DNA of 32,179 bases from Candidatus Gemmiger avistercoris (GTDB lineage Bacteria; Bacillota; Clostridia; Oscillospirales; Ruminococcaceae): the NCBI GenBank assembly GCA_019116705.1, contig DXBF01000054.1:157304-189482 (forward strand), given 5' to 3'. The notes under the pieces are model-generated. The model worked only from the letters and a program-made list of their open reading frames with translations. It did not search any database and had not been told where the DNA came from. This document shows positions 29,745 through 32,179 of the stretch, piece after piece. Position 1 is the first letter of the stretch, and each line of letters starts with the position of its first letter. The translations under genes and the position numbers were made by a program.

Positions 29745-30854
29745 TTATTGTGAATCCAGCCATCCATCGGCCATAAAAATCGTATTGTCCGCATAGTCGG
29801 TCAGCTTTTCCTCCACCGTATCGCAGAACAGCGCGGAAACGTCCTCCCCGGCCGCATCCCGGGCGATAACTTCACAGAGTTCCGCCGTAAAAATCTCCGC
29901 ACCCGTGCCATTCAGATGGTGCGCGTCGGAATACTCCCCCGCGCCCATGTGCTTCATGTCTCCCTGGCTGCGGTACAGCGAGAAATCCCAATATTGCAGC
30001 CCGTTCTCGGCTGCATAAGCACGCACCGCATCCACATACGCCTGATAATTTTCGGTATTGGCGACGTACGCACTGGGCAGCGGCGCCGTGAACAGCACCA
30101 GACGGATCCCCTCCTGCCGGCAGAACTCGGTGATGCGGGCCAGGTTGGCCCAGCCGAAATCCGAAAGGGGGCGTTCCGGGTCCACATCCAGCAGGGTGGC
30201 AAAACCATCCCGGGCGACGCCCTCTGTATAGACGAAGCCGTTGCCGCGGTAAGCCTCCCCCTCCTCCGGGTAGGTCACACTGGCATAGTCGTCCAGATCA
30301 TAACCGCCGGTGAGTTTGGCGCGCCAGAGCGACGGCAGGTTTTGCAGGGACGCCGTTCCATGGCGGGCCGGAAGCACCAGATCCGCGAAGGCTGCCAGGC
30401 CGCCCATCTCCCACAGATAGCGGTAACGCCAGGGGGAATCCCAGCGCATATGGTCGGTCAGCAAATAGCAGGCCAGCGGCACATCGCTGGAGGCGCTCTG
30501 GTTATACCCGGTGTAAAACATTTCCAGATACACCGTCTTCAACGGGTTCTGTTCCGCCGCCTCCCGCAGCATATAATAGGAGCCGTCCGGGAGCTGCTGG
30601 GAAGACCCGGCATTGAAGCTGTGGGTCCCCAGCGCCTCATCCACGGTTTTAGGGTCCACGCTGCGGTAGCAGTGGGAGGACCCCAGGAACAGCGTGTCGA
30701 TCTGCCCTGCCTGTGCATACAGTTCCTGCAGCATGACGCGGGAATAGGAGTGCACGTCGTCCACGAACAGAAAGTTTGCCGCGCCCAAAAGGAGCGCCGT
30801 GAGTAAAACAAACAGCAGAACCGCCGCGATCTTTCGCAGCGCAGCCTTTCTCAT
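29745..30854 (-). CDS. Exported or membrane-anchored SGNH-like protein (DltD/AlgJ-type partner of MBOAT)
   Basis: Probably completes acyl transfer outside the cell. The 369-residue protein has an N-terminal signal anchor (about 9-30, LLFVLLTALLLGAANFLF), then the SGNH-type elements GSSHCYRS (nucleophile region 58-61), FNAGSS (Asn81) and a late SDAHHLN giving the Asp-x-x-His pair (D310, H313). Such proteins, like DltD and AlgJ/AlgX, regularly accompany MBOAT enzymes. GGGAGGG precedes the ATG. Gene spacing is 16 bases to the FkbH-like gene and 12 to the MBOAT gene. The exact reaction, transferase or esterase, cannot be told. Confidence 0.85.
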   Translation of the reverse strand: MRKAALRKIAAVLLFVLLTALLLGAANFLFVDDVHSYSRVMLQELYAQAGQIDTLFLGSSHCYRSVDPKTVDEALGTHSFNAGSSQQLPDGSYYMLREAAEQNPLKTVYLEMFYTGYNQSASSDVPLACYLLTDHMRWDSPWRYRYLWEMGGLAAFADLVLPARHGTASLQNLPSLWRAKLTGGYDLDDYASVTYPEEGEAYRGNGFVYTEGVARDGFATLLDVDPERPLSDFGWANLARITEFCRQEGIRLVLFTAPLPSAYVANTENYQAYVDAVRAYAAENGLQYWDFSLYRSQGDMKHMGAGEYSDAHHLNGTGAEIFTAELCEVIARDAAGEDVSALFCDTVEEKLTDYADNTIFMADGWLDSQ

Positions 30855-30870
30855 GGCGTTCCCTCCCCGG

Positions 30871-32179
30871 TCAGCGTTTGACCTTCATGTGCAGCGCTTT
30901 GGGCCGATAGGTTTCGACGTCCAGCTTCCACACCGTATCGCCGTTTTCGTCCTCGCGCACTTTCGTGAAGCCGAAACCGGCGTAGAAATCCCGGACCATC
31001 CCGTTTTTGGCGGTGGGATAGTAGTACCCGTATACTTCCCGCAGGCCGCGGGCCGCCGCTTCGGCCACCACGGTGTTCATCATGGCGTCCTCCATGCCGC
31101 GCTTGAGCACGCGGCAGCTCATCAGCCACAGGCGCAGGTGCAGCGCCTGCCCTTCTGCGCGGCCCGCCACCACCGTGACGATGCCGTTGTCGCCGAAAGC
31201 ATCGGTCAGTTTGCCGCACAGGCACAGGCAGTCCGGGTCCTGCGCCATCGCGCGGATGTCATCCTCCGAGCAGCGCAGCGTGGTCAGGTTGAACTGGTTG
31301 GACTTGTTCGTCAGCTGGGCGATGCGCTGGATGTACAGCGGCTCAAAACCGTAGAGCTCCGCTTCCATCTTCAGACTGTCCAGATATTCGCCGTAATCGC
31401 TGAACGCTGCCTGCGCCGCCGCGCGCTGGGCGTTCTGGTGATACAACTCGGTTTTCTGCAGATCCTCCCGGGAAAGGGCCGTGACCTCGAAGTAGCCGCC
31501 GTGGTCCAGCGTCTTGATATAGTTTTCCGCCCCGTCCAGCACCGGCGTTTCCACCCCGGGCAGCTGGGCTGCCACGATGGCGCGCTCCGCGGGGTTGTCG
31601 TCGGCAAAGACGAAGCTGTCCACGCCCAGGTTCAGTTCCGACGCCAGGGCGCGCAGATTCTGATCCTTGGGGTCCCAGTTGGCCTTGATCGCCACGAAAT
31701 CGTCAGGCCGCAGCACGCCGTCGGGGTGGTTGAGCCCCGCCAGCGCGTTGGCCTCGTCGTTTTTGGAATCGACCGCCAGGATCACGCCGATGCTTTTCAG
31801 CGCCTTGCAGTAGCTCTGGAACTCGGCGTAGACCTGCCCTTCCGGCACCTCGGGGCCGATGGCCAGGCCGTCCACCCCGTCGTCCCCCACGACGCCGCCC
31901 CAGAGCGTGTTGTCCAGGTCCAGCACCAGCGCCTTTTTGTTGCGCCCGTAAAGGGATTTGATGATGTTGGCCACGCTGCCCGCCAGCGACGGGATAGCGT
32001 CCAGGCACATGGCGTACTTGTACATGTGCCAGTAGAACGCGTCCCCCCAGGCCGTCAGGCCGTAGTCCGCCGAGAGGTAGTCGATGTCGTTGATGTAGAA
32101 ATGCTCATGGGCGGCGGCGTAGGCGTAGAACTTCTGGTTCAGGCGGCTGATGAAGTTGGAGCGCCCGTGTATGTCCCAG
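30871..32179 (-). CDS. FkbH-like HAD-IIIC protein with C-terminal GNAT-like domain (N-terminus cut by window edge)
   Basis: FkbH-type proteins move a glycerate-derived group from 1,3-bisphosphoglycerate to an acyl carrier protein, giving glyceryl-ACP. The visible 435 codons are open to the right edge, starting within an SGNH-like N-terminal part (HGRSNFISRLNQKFYAYAA). The HAD motif I, DLDNTLWGG (about 31894-31920), has both aspartates; VDSKND and FADDNPAERA are further HAD motifs. A C-terminal acetyltransferase-like region (NKSNQFNLTT, FYAGFGFTKV) follows. It leads an apparent operon with the SGNH-like and MBOAT genes. A carrier protein gene should be near but is not in this window. The family is clear; the transferred group is inferred. 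Confidence 0.9.
   Translation of the reverse strand, partial: WDIHGRSNFISRLNQKFYAYAAAHEHFYINDIDYLSADYGLTAWGDAFYWHMYKYAMCLDAIPSLAGSVANIIKSLYGRNKKALVLDLDNTLWGGVVGDDGVDGLAIGPEVPEGQVYAEFQSYCKALKSIGVILAVDSKNDEANALAGLNHPDGVLRPDDFVAIKANWDPKDQNLRALASELNLGVDSFVFADDNPAERAIVAAQLPGVETPVLDGAENYIKTLDHGGYFEVTALSREDLQKTELYHQNAQRAAAQAAFSDYGEYLDSLKMEAELYGFEPLYIQRIAQLTNKSNQFNLTTLRCSEDDIRAMAQDPDCLCLCGKLTDAFGDNGIVTVVAGRAEGQALHLRLWLMSCRVLKRGMEDAMMNTVVAEAAARGLREVYGYYYPTAKNGMVRDFYAGFGFTKVREDENGDTVWKLDVETYRPKALHMKVKR

Overview
The window reads as chromosomal core sequence from a GC-rich Firmicute. The likeliest source is a gut Oscillospiraceae/Ruminococcaceae relative (Faecalibacterium, Gemmiger or Subdoligranulum type). 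This is inferred from a dgt-dnaG-sigA cluster next to rpoB-rpoC, clostridial-type RpoB/RpoC, type III pantothenate kinase, a DUF5685-like gene beside a DnaJ-like gene, zinc-type L31, and clean SigA-type promoters (TTGACA/17 bp/TATAAT) in an otherwise GC-rich background. No species can be named from sequence reading alone. I saw no phage, IS element, CRISPR array or replication origin.

Layout. (1) 1-3141: asnB (cut by the left edge) and coaBC are co-oriented on the minus strand behind one promoter; coaX is divergent. Two CoA-pathway genes therefore share a control region. (2) 4121-6958: a proline/threonine-rich, collagen-like lipoprotein (plus strand) converges on an ECF sigma/anti-sigma pair (minus strand) with a probable self-activating ECF promoter. 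(3) 6977-11700: a galactokinase-family gene is divergent from an AraC regulator, which is followed by an RlmD/RumA-type rRNA methyltransferase and a YjbR-EVE-like fusion protein. (4) 11933-14525: an HxlR regulator, then a cluster of a zinc-ribbon membrane protein, a DUF5685-like protein with two Asp-rich motifs, and a J-domain/TPR protein with a cysteine-rich hydrophobic tail. (5) 14552-26576, all minus strand: dgt, dnaG, sigA, then rpoB and rpoC from their own promoter after a long leader. This is the transcription/replication core. (6) 26609-27849, minus strand: tRNA-Gly(CCC), rpmE with a structured leader, and a YigZ-family gene. (7) 27864-28273: a small uncharacterised protein. (8) 28332-32179, minus strand: an FkbH-like HAD/acyl-loading enzyme (cut by the right edge), an SGNH-like exported protein and an MBOAT acyltransferase, which together look like an envelope acylation system.

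The best candidates for undescribed biology are the FkbH-SGNH-MBOAT cassette, the zinc-ribbon/DUF5685/J-domain cluster, the hairpin that buries the asnB ribosome-binding site, and the leaders of rpmE and rpoB. Promoters, terminators and starts were read by eye; protein families come from remembered motifs, not searches.
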